The position numbers were made by a program, and so were the translations under genes. Positions 22,225 to 32,473 of a stretch of DNA of 64,000 bases are shown one piece after another. The notes beneath the pieces are model-generated. The model saw only the letters and a program-made list of their open reading frames with translations. It did not search any database and was not told the origin of the DNA. The number at the start of each line of letters is the position of its first letter. The first letter of the stretch is position 1. Source of the stretch: Anthopleura xanthogrammica (lineage: Eukaryota > Cnidaria > Anthozoa > Actiniaria > Actiniidae); assembly GCA_964019055.1 (NCBI GenBank), contig OZ025211.1, forward strand, positions 16,242,716-16,306,715. Reading direction: 5' to 3'.

Positions 22225-22721
22225 CTAACTTGTGATTAGATCCCTCAGTTGCTCCACAGAAGTAATCTGAGACGCCGGGCTGTCATCATGTTCACGTAAG
22301 AAAATCTTACCGTATCTTGTCCAGCAGTAACTCCATTTGTGTTCTTTTTTAAAGCGCAGGCAAGCCTTATGAATAGCTTTACGATCTTTTGTCAAGCTTT
22401 CTTCTATGTAGATCTTTGAGTCGTGATATCGAGTGTAACCAAGGTCTTTCGTTGTCATTCTTTTGAGTTTGAATCGAGCTCGGTAGAAGTTGTCCCTCGT
22501 GTTACGTCTGGTAAATTTCACGATAATCGGTGGATTAGAGTCAGTTGATCTGTTGTTTGGCGGACCTGGGTTTCGATGGCTGACGGAAATCTCATTTCTG
22601 TCAATGGCTACGCCAATCTTTGTAGCAATATCCATGATAATGGAATCAGTGTCTTCATCTTTAGATACAGGTATTCCTTTAACCTCAAGACACTCTCGAC
22701 GGCCATATTGCTCTAACTCAT
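22225..22721 (-). pseudogene. LINE ORF1, 5'-truncated
   Basis: About 165 codons remain of an ORF1 protein with an RRM-like core: YGRRECLEVKGIPVSKD, then PPIIVKFTRRNTRDNFYRAR and TRYGKIFLREHDD. Such proteins bind the LINE RNA. The start is missing because the element was truncated on insertion; the frame runs directly into the Penelope-like frame upstream. Confidence 0.75.
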
Positions 22722-22918
22722 CATTAGCCATTAAAGGACCAAGAGGTGACCCCATAGCAACACCGTCTACTTGCTCATAGAGCTGACCGTTGAATTGAAA
22801 AAGTTGTCTTGAAGTTGAGATTTGTAGAAGTTTTTTCAATTCATGCCTTTGAATGTTAAGGTCGTATGTTGTATTAAACCAATCATCTGTAAAAGCTTTG
22901 TCAACAATGATGTCAATA
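22722..22918 (-). pseudogene. Penelope-like reverse transcriptase, upstream fragment
   Basis: About 65 codons, including ELKKLLQISTS, FNGQLYEQVDGVAMGSPLGP and LMAN, correspond to the finger/palm part of Penelope-like reverse transcriptase just upstream of the YVDD region at 17075-18034. It is open but 5'-truncated. Confidence 0.8.
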
Positions 22919-23136
22919 ATAATAATAATATTAGTAACATGATAATTCAGCTATATTTAGCTACTAAATATTATTGTGAAATTCTTACAATTCGCTCTTC
23001 ATATATATAACAAAAAGAGAAGCTAAAATTAGCCATACCATTTTATTGATTTTGTAAGTTTATAGAAATTAATCTTGCGCATGGGGTATTTAATTTTTTG
23101 GGACACGACACGTTGGACGCGAATGATAATTCACAA

Positions 23137-25626
23137 CTTGGCAACCTTTATATATGAGCTGGCTTTTGTTAGTTTCTTACTGATTGTCCTTGCCATGTGC
23201 TAAATGTCGAAGAAGTGTTTGGTATAGGAGCAGCACTCCCTTATCCATTTATTAATTCCCAAGTGTCTATCAAATACAAACACATCGATGGGAATACCTA
23301 CATTCTTAAGGAAAGAAAAGGCCCTTTTACAGCCCTCAAGCTCTGTTTGCTGACTGCCGGATGTTTCATTAGCCTGAGAAAGACACACATAAATAATTAT
23401 ACATTCATGAGTAAGAAATGGAAATTAGGAAGTCATTTGAGATTATTTAGCACAATCACATATGAAACTTATGTTTTTTGATTTTCACTTTGCATCCCAA
23501 TTATAACTGGTATTTCGAAAATGAAAAATTGGAAGAATAATTAATCAGTTCTTACAATAATTATTGTGTTAATGCATACTAAATTTTGTTGCTTTTAATG
23601 CAATGCGGTTATTTGTTGTTTGAATCAATATTTACAAAAAACGTAAGTTTCACATAATCCTCTAAATTTTATGATACATTTGAATGTACATTAAGAGAGA
23701 CCAGTGAAGAAAAAAAGGCATTTGCAAGGGCAACCCACAATAAATGGTTGTCCGTGAAGGAGGTTAAGTAAGTAAGTAAGTAAGTCTTTATTTGCACTTT
23801 AAATACATTCGTTAAGTATACATTTGATACATTTGATATATTGTTACTAATATTATTCTACTCAATATCAAAAGATTTAACTAGATTTTTAGTATGAAAA
23901 TAAATAAATAAAATATATGTAAACTTACGTTATCGAGCCAGCTCACCATTAGGTTTTTAAAAGAGAAATGAGTATTTTGGAAACGACCCATTTCTCTAAA
24001 GAGCAAATATCTATGTTACACCTGTTATGTGTTTTGGACGACCTCATGGCTCCTTGTCGTTACGTGTGCATGTTGAGGGTTCGTCCTTACTTGTAGTAGC
24101 CTTCGATGTTTTGTCGACCAATGCACGTAGACTTGGCTGCTCTAGTTGAAGGTCACTGACTTGGTTTGAGAGATTACGTATTGCAGCGAGCATTTCGCTT
24201 GCCATTTGTGAAGGTTTTATCAATCAATGCCGATCTCGCGAAAGTCGTGTTCGGTTTTGGTCAATTTGCAGCCTGGACAAGCAGTTTGTCTTCTGCGTTG
24301 TCTTCTGCTAGACATTTTATCTTATATATTTAGTGAAACTATTGAATCTATTGACTATCTATTGACTATCGAGCAACCATCGAGCGGTAAACTGACAACC
24401 GATCCCTACCAATGGTAATACGATATGTATATATAATTACATCCATTAAACTTAGTTATTACAATAACATCCCTTATACCTGGACTACTTCAAAATGGCA
24501 TATCTTCATTAATGAAGTACAGAACATGGTGTATACTCCAAACTTGGCAGAATGCCCCATAGAATCAAAACGACCATCGCCGCACCACATGATGTCCTTC
24601 ATCTGCAATACCATCTTATTCTGGCAGCACTCCCAGTGGTGAAGTATTGCTGGAAATAGGAATTGACGTTGATGCCTGAAGAAGGTTCGGATGTTGTATG
24701 TACAGAGCCCCATGTGACGGAAAATAAACAACACTTTACTGATTGAGCCACCAGCTAGCAACACTGCCATACTGACCAGAAGGTTTCCAGCGGGATGCTT
24801 ACCATTCACAAAGGGCTAAGATCTCCATTGGAACTCATCATGACACTTGTTACAATGTTGAGTCACAGTCACCATGGTTCCATTACTCTTCATTGTAACA
24901 TGTGGCTTTTCCTCTTTACATCGAAAACAAAACATTGGGGATATGCTGAGTAGCATACTATAGAATATGATGAATGTGGGTTCTCCATGAGGTGGGGTTT
25001 CTGGATCGACTCTAAGAACAAAATAACATCAAATAAGACTCTTCAACAGTTTAACAGCTAGTGTATGAGATCTTTAGATTTCTATACCTTATATCATCTT
25101 CAGGTATCTGATCTTGATCAAAGGTGCTTTCTTCAGTCATCTCCTCTAATGAAGCATAGTGAAAGTCTAGGTCATTGTCATCATTATCATCATCATTAGA
25201 TTCTCCCACTAATTCTTTGTCAGAGACAGCATCAAATTCTTCATGTTCAGGTGACACTTGAAAGTGACTGCTTACGCTACGGGTAGGACGACTATTGCGG
25301 CTTCTCAGTTTTATATTATACCCTTGTGAAGGTTGACGTGTTTTTTCGAACACCTAAATCACATTTTTATGAATTGCACAGCATATTTCTGAGACTGTTT
25401 TTAAAACACAAATGTTTGCCTTTTTTATCTTATTGTTTATTTGAATCATGCAAATGTTTATCGAAGCAAGATCAGGGGTGGATCCAGGATTTGGGCTGAC
25501 TAGTTCCACACTCGAAAAGGACCAGACTCCCATAGTAAATATATGAAAAGTTGTACTCACCATTTGGTGGTTTATTAAATCTAGTAAGAGATCCATGCAA
25601 TTTCTACCAATCATCTCCATCAAAAC
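23137..25626 (-). pseudogene. Kolobok-like DDE transposase, spliced, three stops
   Basis: Four phase-compatible exons on the minus strand: 25626-25561, 25353-25088, 25011-24480 and 23373 to about 23137. They encode an acidic linker, a cysteine pair region (CFRCKEE and HCNKCH), then CGDGRFDSMGHSAKFGVY and VFDRHLGINKWIRE with TKHFFDI. I recognise this order (Gly-Asp-Gly-Arg with GHSAK, Asp-Arg-His, Phe-Asp-x-Trp-His) from a widespread animal transposase family, probably Kolobok. TAG at 24818-24816 follows QWRS, TAG at 23202-23200 replaces the Trp of the DxWH motif, and the frame ends soon after. The intron 24479-23374 has received other repeat DNA. Confidence 0.65.
23764..24405 (-). pseudogene. 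Internally deleted LINE-like repeat within the Kolobok-like gene
   Basis: The minus strand begins with a possible ORF1 start (MSSRRQRRRQTACPGCK) and a coiled-coil-like piece (MASEMLAAIRNLSNQVSDLQ) broken by stops. It ends in a GCAAATAAAGAC segment and a TTAC microsatellite like a LINE 3' tail. Both ends of a LINE without its middle would fit. Family uncertain. Confidence 0.35.
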
Positions 25627-25628
25627 CT

Positions 25629-26185
25629 ATTTGACAACAAAATTAAAACAGAATTAGAATTTTTAGCATCTGAATAATAATACTATATAGATAATAATAT
25701 ATAATTGATAATAAGACATATGTATGGTGGCCGAGGGCTGCCATCCCAGATTTCAATGTTTTTGTCGCAAAATATTCATATTCTGTGTTCTTTTTTTAAT
25801 GTTTTTTTCAATTTTTTTATTTCTTAAAGTATTTTTGAATTATTATTGCTATTTTTATTTATTCCATATCGTTCCTTATTGTTATTTTTCGTTTTCTTTC
25901 ATTATATTATATTTCAATTTGTTTTTTATCTTTCTTATCTTTGTTTTATTTTATTATTTTATTTTATATGTTGTATCTTAATTTGATTATTAATTTATTT
26001 ATGTTTCATTTCATTTGTTTTATCCTATATTATTTTATTGAAAAACAATTTGTTCGTGGCCGAGAACTGCCAACTGGCCGAGGGCTGCCACAGTCACGAG
26101 CGGCCCTGGGTACTACTTCATCTGTCACACAGTATTTCACACATGTAGTACATTCGCACAGGGCTTCATTTAGTTTTGCCTAAAA
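25629..26185. other. T-rich stretch with a repeated 16-bp motif
   Basis: Very T-rich DNA whose long open frames are compositional. The sequence TGGCCGAGGGCTGCCA occurs twice in the same orientation (about 25729 and 26075), an island of GC in AT-rich DNA. No gene seen. Confidence 0.45.
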
Positions 26186-26425
26186 ATGGCTGAAGCTACA
26201 GATTTGTGGCGTGAAGACTTGCAGCTTAAAGAGGATTTGCTAAAACTGGTGAGACAGGGACTGATGCGAAAAGAAATACTCGACTTCATGACAAGAGATT
26301 ATCCAAATTATAGATGGAGTATTCGTTCGCTGGATCGACGTTTACGATTCTTTAACAGAGTTAGATGGTCCTGGAAAGTTGTTAGGCTACCGCTCGATGC
26401 ATAAAAAAGTCATATGATGTAACGC
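26186..26425 (+). pseudogene. Integrase-core (rve)-type protein, N-terminal remnant
   Basis: ATG at 26186 opens 72 codons with the helical N-terminal motif LLKLVRQGLMRKEILDFM, then YRWSIRSLDRRLRFF. I recall this at the start of cnidarian proteins with an integrase-core domain. The next expected block, DGPGKLLGYRSMHKKV, is present but in another frame and closer than expected, so a small deletion with frameshift has occurred. Nothing of the integrase core follows. Confidence 0.5.
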
Positions 26426-27508
26426 TAAAGAGATATGATTTTTTTAAAACACCTATAAATATGCCTTGAAGTTACAAAAAGGAGCAGTTAGGGTTAACGA
26501 CTGAAAAATATCGTTTATGGATTCAACTTTTCCTTTCAGAAAAAATTCAAAGCCATGACCTTAGACATTTTCAGGTGCTTGAGCAAGCTGCGAAGTTACT
26601 TTTGTAATTCCTTCAAACATGATTTTTTAAGTTTAAGTTTAAGAGGGTTACAAAAAGGTACATAGCGCAAAAATAACGCGAGTAGATCAGTCTGTTAGTT
26701 TTTAGGCCAATGTCTTGATATTTTTTTTATATCAAAATCATCTCCACACCATAATCCAGGGGCAGGGGAATACATCAACATACATGCATAATTGAGGCTA
26801 GACTATGGCATAAGATGTCTATGGTAAAGGGCGTGGTTTATGCCATATATATACCCTATTCGAGGATATGACGCTTTGATGTAGTTACTGCGAGTACTTA
26901 TAGACCATGAATGAAACTACAACATGTTTTATTTACTATTACTTTTCAGCAATTTAACACTGATATGCTAGAAATGCCAACATTTACATAGATCAAGGCA
27001 AATTATCAATCTGTCAAATCTAGTTGTCGTCTTATATTTTGCACTTATACAAATTTGTATCTTATCTTATCGAGTAATAAGTTTTACTTAACATCAGCTG
27101 TTAACGTCAATATTTACGAAACGCAAGATCAAGGCAAGTTATCTAGCTGTCGTCTTATAGTTTACACTGCACTTATACAACTTGTCTTATCTTATGGACT
27201 AACAAGTTTTACTTAACACCAACTTCAAAATTAAGAAAACGCAAGCAATGAAACAATTTCTGTAAAGTACAGCACTTTAACTTTGATAACTGAAAAAACG
27301 AATGCATCTAGACTTATCAATGAACATAGATTAACCTGGTAAGTTACCTTAATTTTACGTTGCAACCCACATCTACTCTACAATTTGCTAGCTGTGAAAT
27401 GTTCACTTAATATAACAACAAAAATGTCAGAAAATGTTATTGTGACAATGATACGATAATTTCCAACGTTCCGGACGTTTAACTGGAATGAGGTAGTCGA
27501 AAGGACAA
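26426..27508. repeat. No gene seen; contains an imperfect ~110-bp direct duplication
   Basis: About 26994-27105 and 27127-27228 share GATCAAGGCAA, TTGTCGTCTTATA, GCACTTATACAA, TATCTTATC and AAGTTTTACTTAACA in order. No coding region is supported. Confidence 0.5.
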
Positions 27509-28290
27509 TCACTTGTTGGCTGCTTGACGTCCCATACGCTGTCTTTCGGTCCTTATTTTGCTGCAAAGTTGTAATGGAGTGAATCCAACCATGGTCTTGT
27601 TTGCATGAGGATGATTCTTGATACGACGCTGGACTTCTTTGCTTCCAATAGAAGCGTTTGAGAATATGAGATCAGAAAATACCTCATACATCACTCGTGT
27701 CTGTTCTTCAGTAAATACCCTTGAACTTAACTGGGAAGATTTTGTGCCAGAAGTGAAAAGGGAAAGAGTCTTTCTTTCGTCTTCATCCATTCTTTCAACT
27801 TTCTTTTCTAGGGACTCAATATCTGTTGGCAACTCGACGCTTTCTTCAACTTGTGAAAGTGGGTTTGCTTTTATCTCATCTCTTATCTTGTCTCGAACCT
27901 TTTCTAGAGATAAGCCTTCATGAATAGTTTCATGAACCTTCTCTCTCACTTCATGTATTGTAATAGAACCCGACTGAATGTTTTCAGCAAAAATGCATTT
28001 TATTGCTTCAAGCTCTTTTGCTTCCCACTTGTGTCTTGCCGCTTTGGAACTTTCCTCATCATTGACATTGGCCTCTGTGGTTTCTGTGCTTTCCTCAACA
28101 TTACTTTCTCTCATGATATGGGACAGTTGCCTGCGGGTTTCTGCTGCCTTTTTCCCTTTTTGCCGGATGTTGTAAAATTTGTTGGCGGTCTCAGGGTTGT
28201 GAGCCATAAGATCAGCGAGATCTTTCTTCAGCTTTGGGTGTTTGTCGTGAACAATTGTGACTGATGCCTTACGAAAAGACGCAGCATTAA
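27509..28290 (-). pseudogene. C-terminal part of a possible tyrosine-recombinase-type protein
   Basis: An open minus frame of about 260 codons ends at 27509. It starts upstream of the ATG at 28207 with FRKASVTIVHDKHPKL and continues DLADLMAHNPETANKFYNI, a pattern I associate with the C-terminal end of Crypton-like tyrosine recombinases in cnidarians, where the last Tyr would be the nucleophile. The rest is acidic/basic helical sequence with repeated EVREKVHETIHEG and LEKVRDKIRDE segments and an ending MGRQAANK. The N-terminal catalytic part is missing and there is no 5' exon nearby. Assignment is weak. Confidence 0.4.
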
Positions 28291-28355
28291 TATTTTTTAT
28301 ATGTATCTCGAAAATGGTCTATTCCAAACATCATGGAATAGCTATTTGGAATAGC

Positions 28356-28616
28356 TCATAGAATACAATGATATATTTCGTTATCGCTGAACATCTTGAA
28401 TAAATCATTCATTCCTACGTTTGAGGAGGCGGAAAAATGTGAGTTCACACAGTTTAAGGCCCAAAGTATCTCAGCATCAGCCACTTTCTTCGAAAGACTC
28501 GAAAGATGATGGAGCAAAGATTTCTTCTCTGTGGAAGAGGAGATGGAAAGAACATTGGGTGCTTCAGAGGGGTTTGCTTCAGAGGGATTGGTTGTGCTAG
28601 TAAAGTAATTGCGCAT
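28356..28616 (-). pseudogene. Transposase-associated N-terminal fragment (hAT-like?)
   Basis: ATG at 28616, 86 codons. Around residues 34-75 it reads LLHHLSSLSKKVADAEILWA and LNCVNSHFSAS followed by LFKMFSD. I recall the pattern VxDAEILWAL...SHxSxxS...LFxxMFPD as preceding zinc-finger and hAT-type domains in animal transposon proteins. The frame ends shortly after and no catalytic domain follows. Confidence 0.4.
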
Positions 28617-28909
28617 TGAATTTCCCTTTTCTTTAACTCGATTTTGGTGACTTTCCAGTCAATGGCTGGAGAAGAAAACAGGGTGGTATCCCTAATTTTA
28701 ATATGTCTGTCTAAGGCCCAGGTCAGACGCCGCACCCATGCACATCGGCCGAAACCAAGCAAGGACTCAAACAGTATTGCTTCTCGGTTCGACCTGCTGT
28801 GGAGCATGGCGCCCGACCCAGACCTAAAACAGAAGAAAAAAGAAAAGAAAAAAATTATTATTATTATAAAAACCAAATAAAAAACATATATGCTATTGCA
28901 TAATCCACT

Positions 28910-29525
28910 ACTCTATGGCGGCCTGTAAGTTCCGCACTCAGTTTTGTAATGCTCATAAATTAGACTATTGAATTGTGAAACAGTCGTCACATATTTAAAA
29001 GAATGTGGTAGGTTATTCCATAACTTAACAGACCTAGGGAAGTAGGAATTTGTGAAATAATCTTGATGGTGTTTAAAGTCAAAAAGGGAATTTGCCGGAT
29101 CATGTTTCCGAGTAGCAGTCTATCTGTATATGCTACCTCTTTAACTGGATAATTAAGAATAAGTTTAGTCTTGAGCTGACAACAAGATCGCCAAAAGAGT
29201 TTGCAGTTTTAGAGGACGATCTTCTACGACCACTACATATGCCATGGGCAGCTTTTTTTATCCCTAATTCAGTAATAATATCCCAAGTATCTTGAGGAAG
29301 TCGGGTAAAGTTGCCATTTTTACGGAAGGACTTTAGAGAAGGTGAAGAGTAGTAGATTCGTGAATATAAAGATGAACCATATCCAAGATAGTGGAACGAA
29401 GCAGTTGATGCCGAGTTCTTATAACTGGTTCCAGCGAGGTTGTAAAACGGCAAACCAGATGACCAACATTCAAGAAAGGTAGACAAGCACATCAGTAAAT
29501 TCTCTAGCCACATTTTGTTAATCAA
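28910..29525 (-). pseudogene. Internally deleted LINE: 5' leader joined to reverse transcriptase end
   Basis: The upstream half (29525-29133) contains FTRLPQDTWDIITELGIKKA and a basic SGRRRSSS stretch, like the leader before the endonuclease of some LINE ORF2 proteins. The downstream half (about 29085-28915) reads DYFTNSYFPRSVKLWNNLPH, the conserved very end of LINE reverse transcriptases. The whole catalytic part between them is missing. Confidence 0.5.
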
Positions 29526-29735
29526 AAAGTAGGTTTTAACACATTATTTTGGACAAGTAAACAGAGACAAATTTACGAGTGGCTGCCCTCATAGAGCGCC
29601 GCTGAACCTCGAGTATGAGTATCTCATGTTATCATATCGATGGGATTGGTCAATAATGAATCTCTGTAATAGCTCCTTACTGACATTTTCTTGTGGTAAT
29701 TTGTTTGAAGAATCGTTTGAGGAAGACTCATCTCA

Positions 29736-30108
29736 TAAGGAATTGTAGCAAAGATTTAATTCAGCTTTAGCACGCACAATATCCTCTACTGTGTCATATC
29801 TGTCTTCGTAATGTTTCAAATCCTTCTTGATTTTTTCTTCACTCAGTTTCGATTCTAACTTTTGTTTGTGGATCTCTTCAAGCCTTGCTTGAGCCTTACT
29901 TTGATTCGAAGTTGTGCCTTTTAGTAGTGAGATCGAGTTTTGACTGTAATACTGCTACTTTGCCTTGTACATTCAACTGTGGTTCATATCGAGAGCTTGA
30001 TTTCGATTTGGAGCCTGAAGAAGATTCGTAATTCTTCGAATGTCGGCCAGAAGATCTTTTGATGACTGAAGACTTGATGAAGTGTATCTTGAAGACCTTG
30101 CATTTCAA
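29736..30108 (-). pseudogene. BEL/Pao-type gag coiled-coil fragment, frameshifted
   Basis: The minus strand encodes a Ser-rich linker then a charged helix: VAVLQSKLDLTTKRHNFES in one frame and ARLEEIHKQKLESKLSEEK with DLKHYEDRYD in the next. This resembles the heptad-rich N-terminal gag region of BEL/Pao elements. A frame change occurs near 29896. No capsid or protease follows. Confidence 0.4.
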
Positions 30109-30379
30109 GCCTTATAAGAAGATGAAGTTGAAGAACTCACAACACAATATTGTAGATACAACAATATTACAGCTCCCTTTACTCAACACAAAAAAGCAAA
30201 AATGGCATGATCACATCATCTAATAGTTAATTATTAAACTCATTGTTTAAGATGGGGTGAAGGAAAATTCAAGTGAAAAATTTGAAACAACAATTTCAGT
30301 ATCTTATCAACAAAATAATATAAATTTTCAGGAGCTAGCTTGTAACCCTTCATTAACTATTCTTTCATTTATTTAGCTC

Positions 30380-30756
30380 GTCGTAACAGTTTCCCCCTTT
30401 TTTGTTTTTCTTGCTGGAAGCTGGTTTACAGCCTTCCATTCGCTCCCGTTTCTTGATATTCTTTATGGACCCAAAGGATACATCGTTATCCCTAGAAGAA
30501 TGGGTCTTTAGAAATTATTGAAAGTGGGTGGCTTGCCATAAGAAGATTTACTGGTACTCGTTTCCCCCAAGAGAAGATCCACGCCACACGATCGGCAAAA
30601 CATTGTTTCGTTATCCGAATAATGAGCACCACATTTGTGACAATACGTCCGAATAATGAAACATTTATAATAATAATAATAATGATTGATTAAGAGTACA
30701 TCCAGAAATGGCTCTTCGCCTCCTAATCCTAAACTACAATAAGTATTAATAAACAT
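30380..30756 (-). pseudogene. Zinc-ribbon N-terminal fragment
   Basis: The minus strand reads YCHKCGAHYSDNETMFCRSC followed by GVDLL, a C-x2-C...C-x2-C zinc ribbon. A stretch around PTFNNF and, in another frame, KKRERMEGCK and SSKKNKKGGN follow. I recall similar zinc-ribbon and basic starts in cnidarian transposon-linked proteins. Upstream the frame is a microsatellite, so the start is uncertain and the frame breaks near 30508. Confidence 0.35.
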
Positions 30757-31230
30757 ATATACATGTATACAATTTAAGTTAAATACTGATTATAGAAATT
30801 GACTATGATATAAATATTCAAATATAAGAATAGAGGAGGATAGAAATTGCTCCCCCCCCCCCCCCCCCCCGCCTCACTAACCCTGCCAAACCCAACCACC
30901 CAAGGGAATTACCTTGAATTAAGGTATCGGACATTGTTATCATTCAAGACGAGCTTTAGCTCTGGCAAAAAGACGTTTTCTTATTGCACTGGCAAGTTGA
31001 TGATATGAAGTAATGTATCTTATGTTATCTGGTAATTTATCAAATGATCATATCATACGCGATAACAAATAACAAATTACCAGCTAAGTTACAAAGCTAA
31101 ATTTGAGATTTTAAATTTGCATACCTTTCCATTTCCTTAACTTCAAATACTGTGAGTTTCTTAGCTAGCACGTGTGCTGCCTAGCTTGATTTCAGGACCT
31201 CCTCTGCATAACACAGGAGGCCCAGCAGCA
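30757..31230. other. No gene seen; 20-base C run
   Basis: AT-rich sequence interrupted by a homopolymer of about 20 C (30851-30870). Confidence 0.6.
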
Positions 31231-31233
31231 ATG

Positions 31234-31407
31234 GCCTTTTGCATTTGTGTTTTGGCTTTTGCGTTTGGGTTTTGTGCTTTTGGTTTTGCGTTTGTGTTTT
31301 GGCTTTGGGTTTTTGTTTTGAGTTTTGCATTAATGTTTTTGGTTTTGCGTTAATGTTTTGAGTTTTGCGTTTATTTTTTTTGGTTTTGCGTTTGTGTTTT
31401 GCATCAA
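31234..31407. repeat. G/T-rich imperfect tandem repeat
   Basis: Units such as TTTTGCGTTTGTG and TTTTGGTTTTGCGTT recur for about 170 bp with a strong strand asymmetry. On the minus strand it replaces the C-terminus of the Mutator-like pseudogene with a low-complexity Asn/Lys tail. Confidence 0.7.
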
Positions 31408-32080
31408 TGGGCCACCGTAGAATTGTTTTCTCTTACTCAAATTGTAAAGCCTGGTGCAAAAGGACCATTTAGTACGATATTGATCAGACCATTTGTTGAT
31501 GTCATAGGGAACTTGGTCTGACAGGTATGAGAGAGTTGTACTGTCATCATCTCCAATATATGTTGAGTACTTTACTTTGCTCTGATTGATTGAATTCTTG
31601 AACAGCTCACAAGCAACACTTGACTCCATCATCTTTGAAGAGCCTTCATGATTTGCTCGGCAGTCATGTGATCTGGGCTCTTTGCCATTTGTTATTGCAG
31701 CTTCACACACTCGACAATTCTTGCATCTAGTGCCATATGCCAAAACCTTCCCAGTCACAAGGCCCATGGCAGCACCATGAACTGTGTTATAGTTACGGCC
31801 CTTTCCCCTCTTCTGCCATCCCATATCATACAACACCTTGATATCTGTTACATCATTTTCATAATTTTGATCTGGTTTAAGGCAATTTTTTTTCTGTATT
31901 TTCTTTGCAATTACCTTTTGCAAGGCCTTCCACTGATGTATTAACTTTCCTCTCTCTGGTTTTAAAAGTAGTGTGATTAATTGATGGTACATTCATGGTG
32001 GAAATATTGTGCTCAAGTGTGTATGGCCTATCCTACCATGCAGTGAAGCAAGCACTGCCCTACTATTTTGATTTATTTTG
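31390..32080 (-). pseudogene. Mutator-like transposase (Pfam Mutator domain) fragment, frameshifted
   Basis: The minus strand encodes the core of a Mutator-like transposase: VLYDMGWQKRGKGRNYN, then HGAAMGLVTGKVLAYGTRCK, a CRVC...HDCRANH cysteine/histidine set, ESSVACELF, YIGDDDSTT and KWSDQY. The Asp of YDMGW and those of GDDD are likely catalytic. Upstream homology (AVLASLHGRIGHTHLS, NVPSINHTTFKTREREV) lies in two different frames, with shifts near 31985 and 31860. The C-terminus runs into the G/T-rich repeat. Confidence 0.65.
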
Positions 32081-32473
32081 CCCTGATTTCGACCTGCAAG
32101 GTCATTTTGAAGATAAGGGCGAACAGAGTAGTGGAGGGAAACTGGTAAGAATTGTAAAGATATTCTTTGTATTTCGTGCGTGCTACTTTCCTTTATTTTT
32201 GCTATTGAGATTTATTTATTATTTATTTATTAGCTTCGCCATATATTTCAATTTATTCCTTTTCTTGTGTTTCCGGCTTGACATCAAGCGACAAAGTAAG
32301 AGGCGGTCTGGTCGTCCTTGGAGTCATCGCCATGTTCTTTCAGATGTTGGAAGTGGCGAAGGACACAACGAAGAAGGAGTTTCAAGAACGATTAGAGGGC
32401 TCCACATTGGAAAAGCCCGGCAATTTGGAAAAAAACAGTCTGTTCCAGGCTAAAAGTAGCGAAGGCAAAAACG

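Larger units (their letters stand above)
18045..22721 (-). mobile_element. CR1/L2-type LINE inserted in the Penelope-like element
   Basis: Read on the minus strand: a 5'-truncated ORF1 (22721-22225), ORF2 with PHD-like zinc finger and apurinic-type endonuclease (22147-20705), a MITE interruption (20500-20732), reverse transcriptase (up to 20490, to 18612), and a 3' UTR ending in a TCTG microsatellite (18045-18060). TAATG on the minus strand borders both ends, a short target duplication. About 4.7 kb. Confidence 0.85.
16836..22918 (-). mobile_element. Penelope-like element, 5'-truncated, split by a LINE
   Basis: Two collinear minus-strand pieces, 22918-22722 and 18044-16836, belong to one Penelope-like reverse transcriptase. 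The first ends GSPLGPLMAN and the second resumes with CHLEEKLESD in the same frame once the LINE at 18045-22721 is removed. The LINE is bounded by CATTA (plus strand) at 18040-18044 and 22722-22726. The 5' end stops within the reverse transcriptase against a short TAA-type microsatellite (22919-22935). The 3' end is the AT-rich region with GAAACGTCG described below. Confidence 0.8.

Noticed and set aside
25724..26183. Two Phe/Leu/Ile-rich open frames that look like multi-span membrane proteins
   Set aside because: Produced by T-rich composition; no splice context, no homologue recognised.
30851..30870. C homopolymer (with others at 38026 and G runs at 2517 and 53567) as structured regulatory DNA
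   Set aside because: Single-base runs are prone to sequencing and assembly error and have no associated gene feature.
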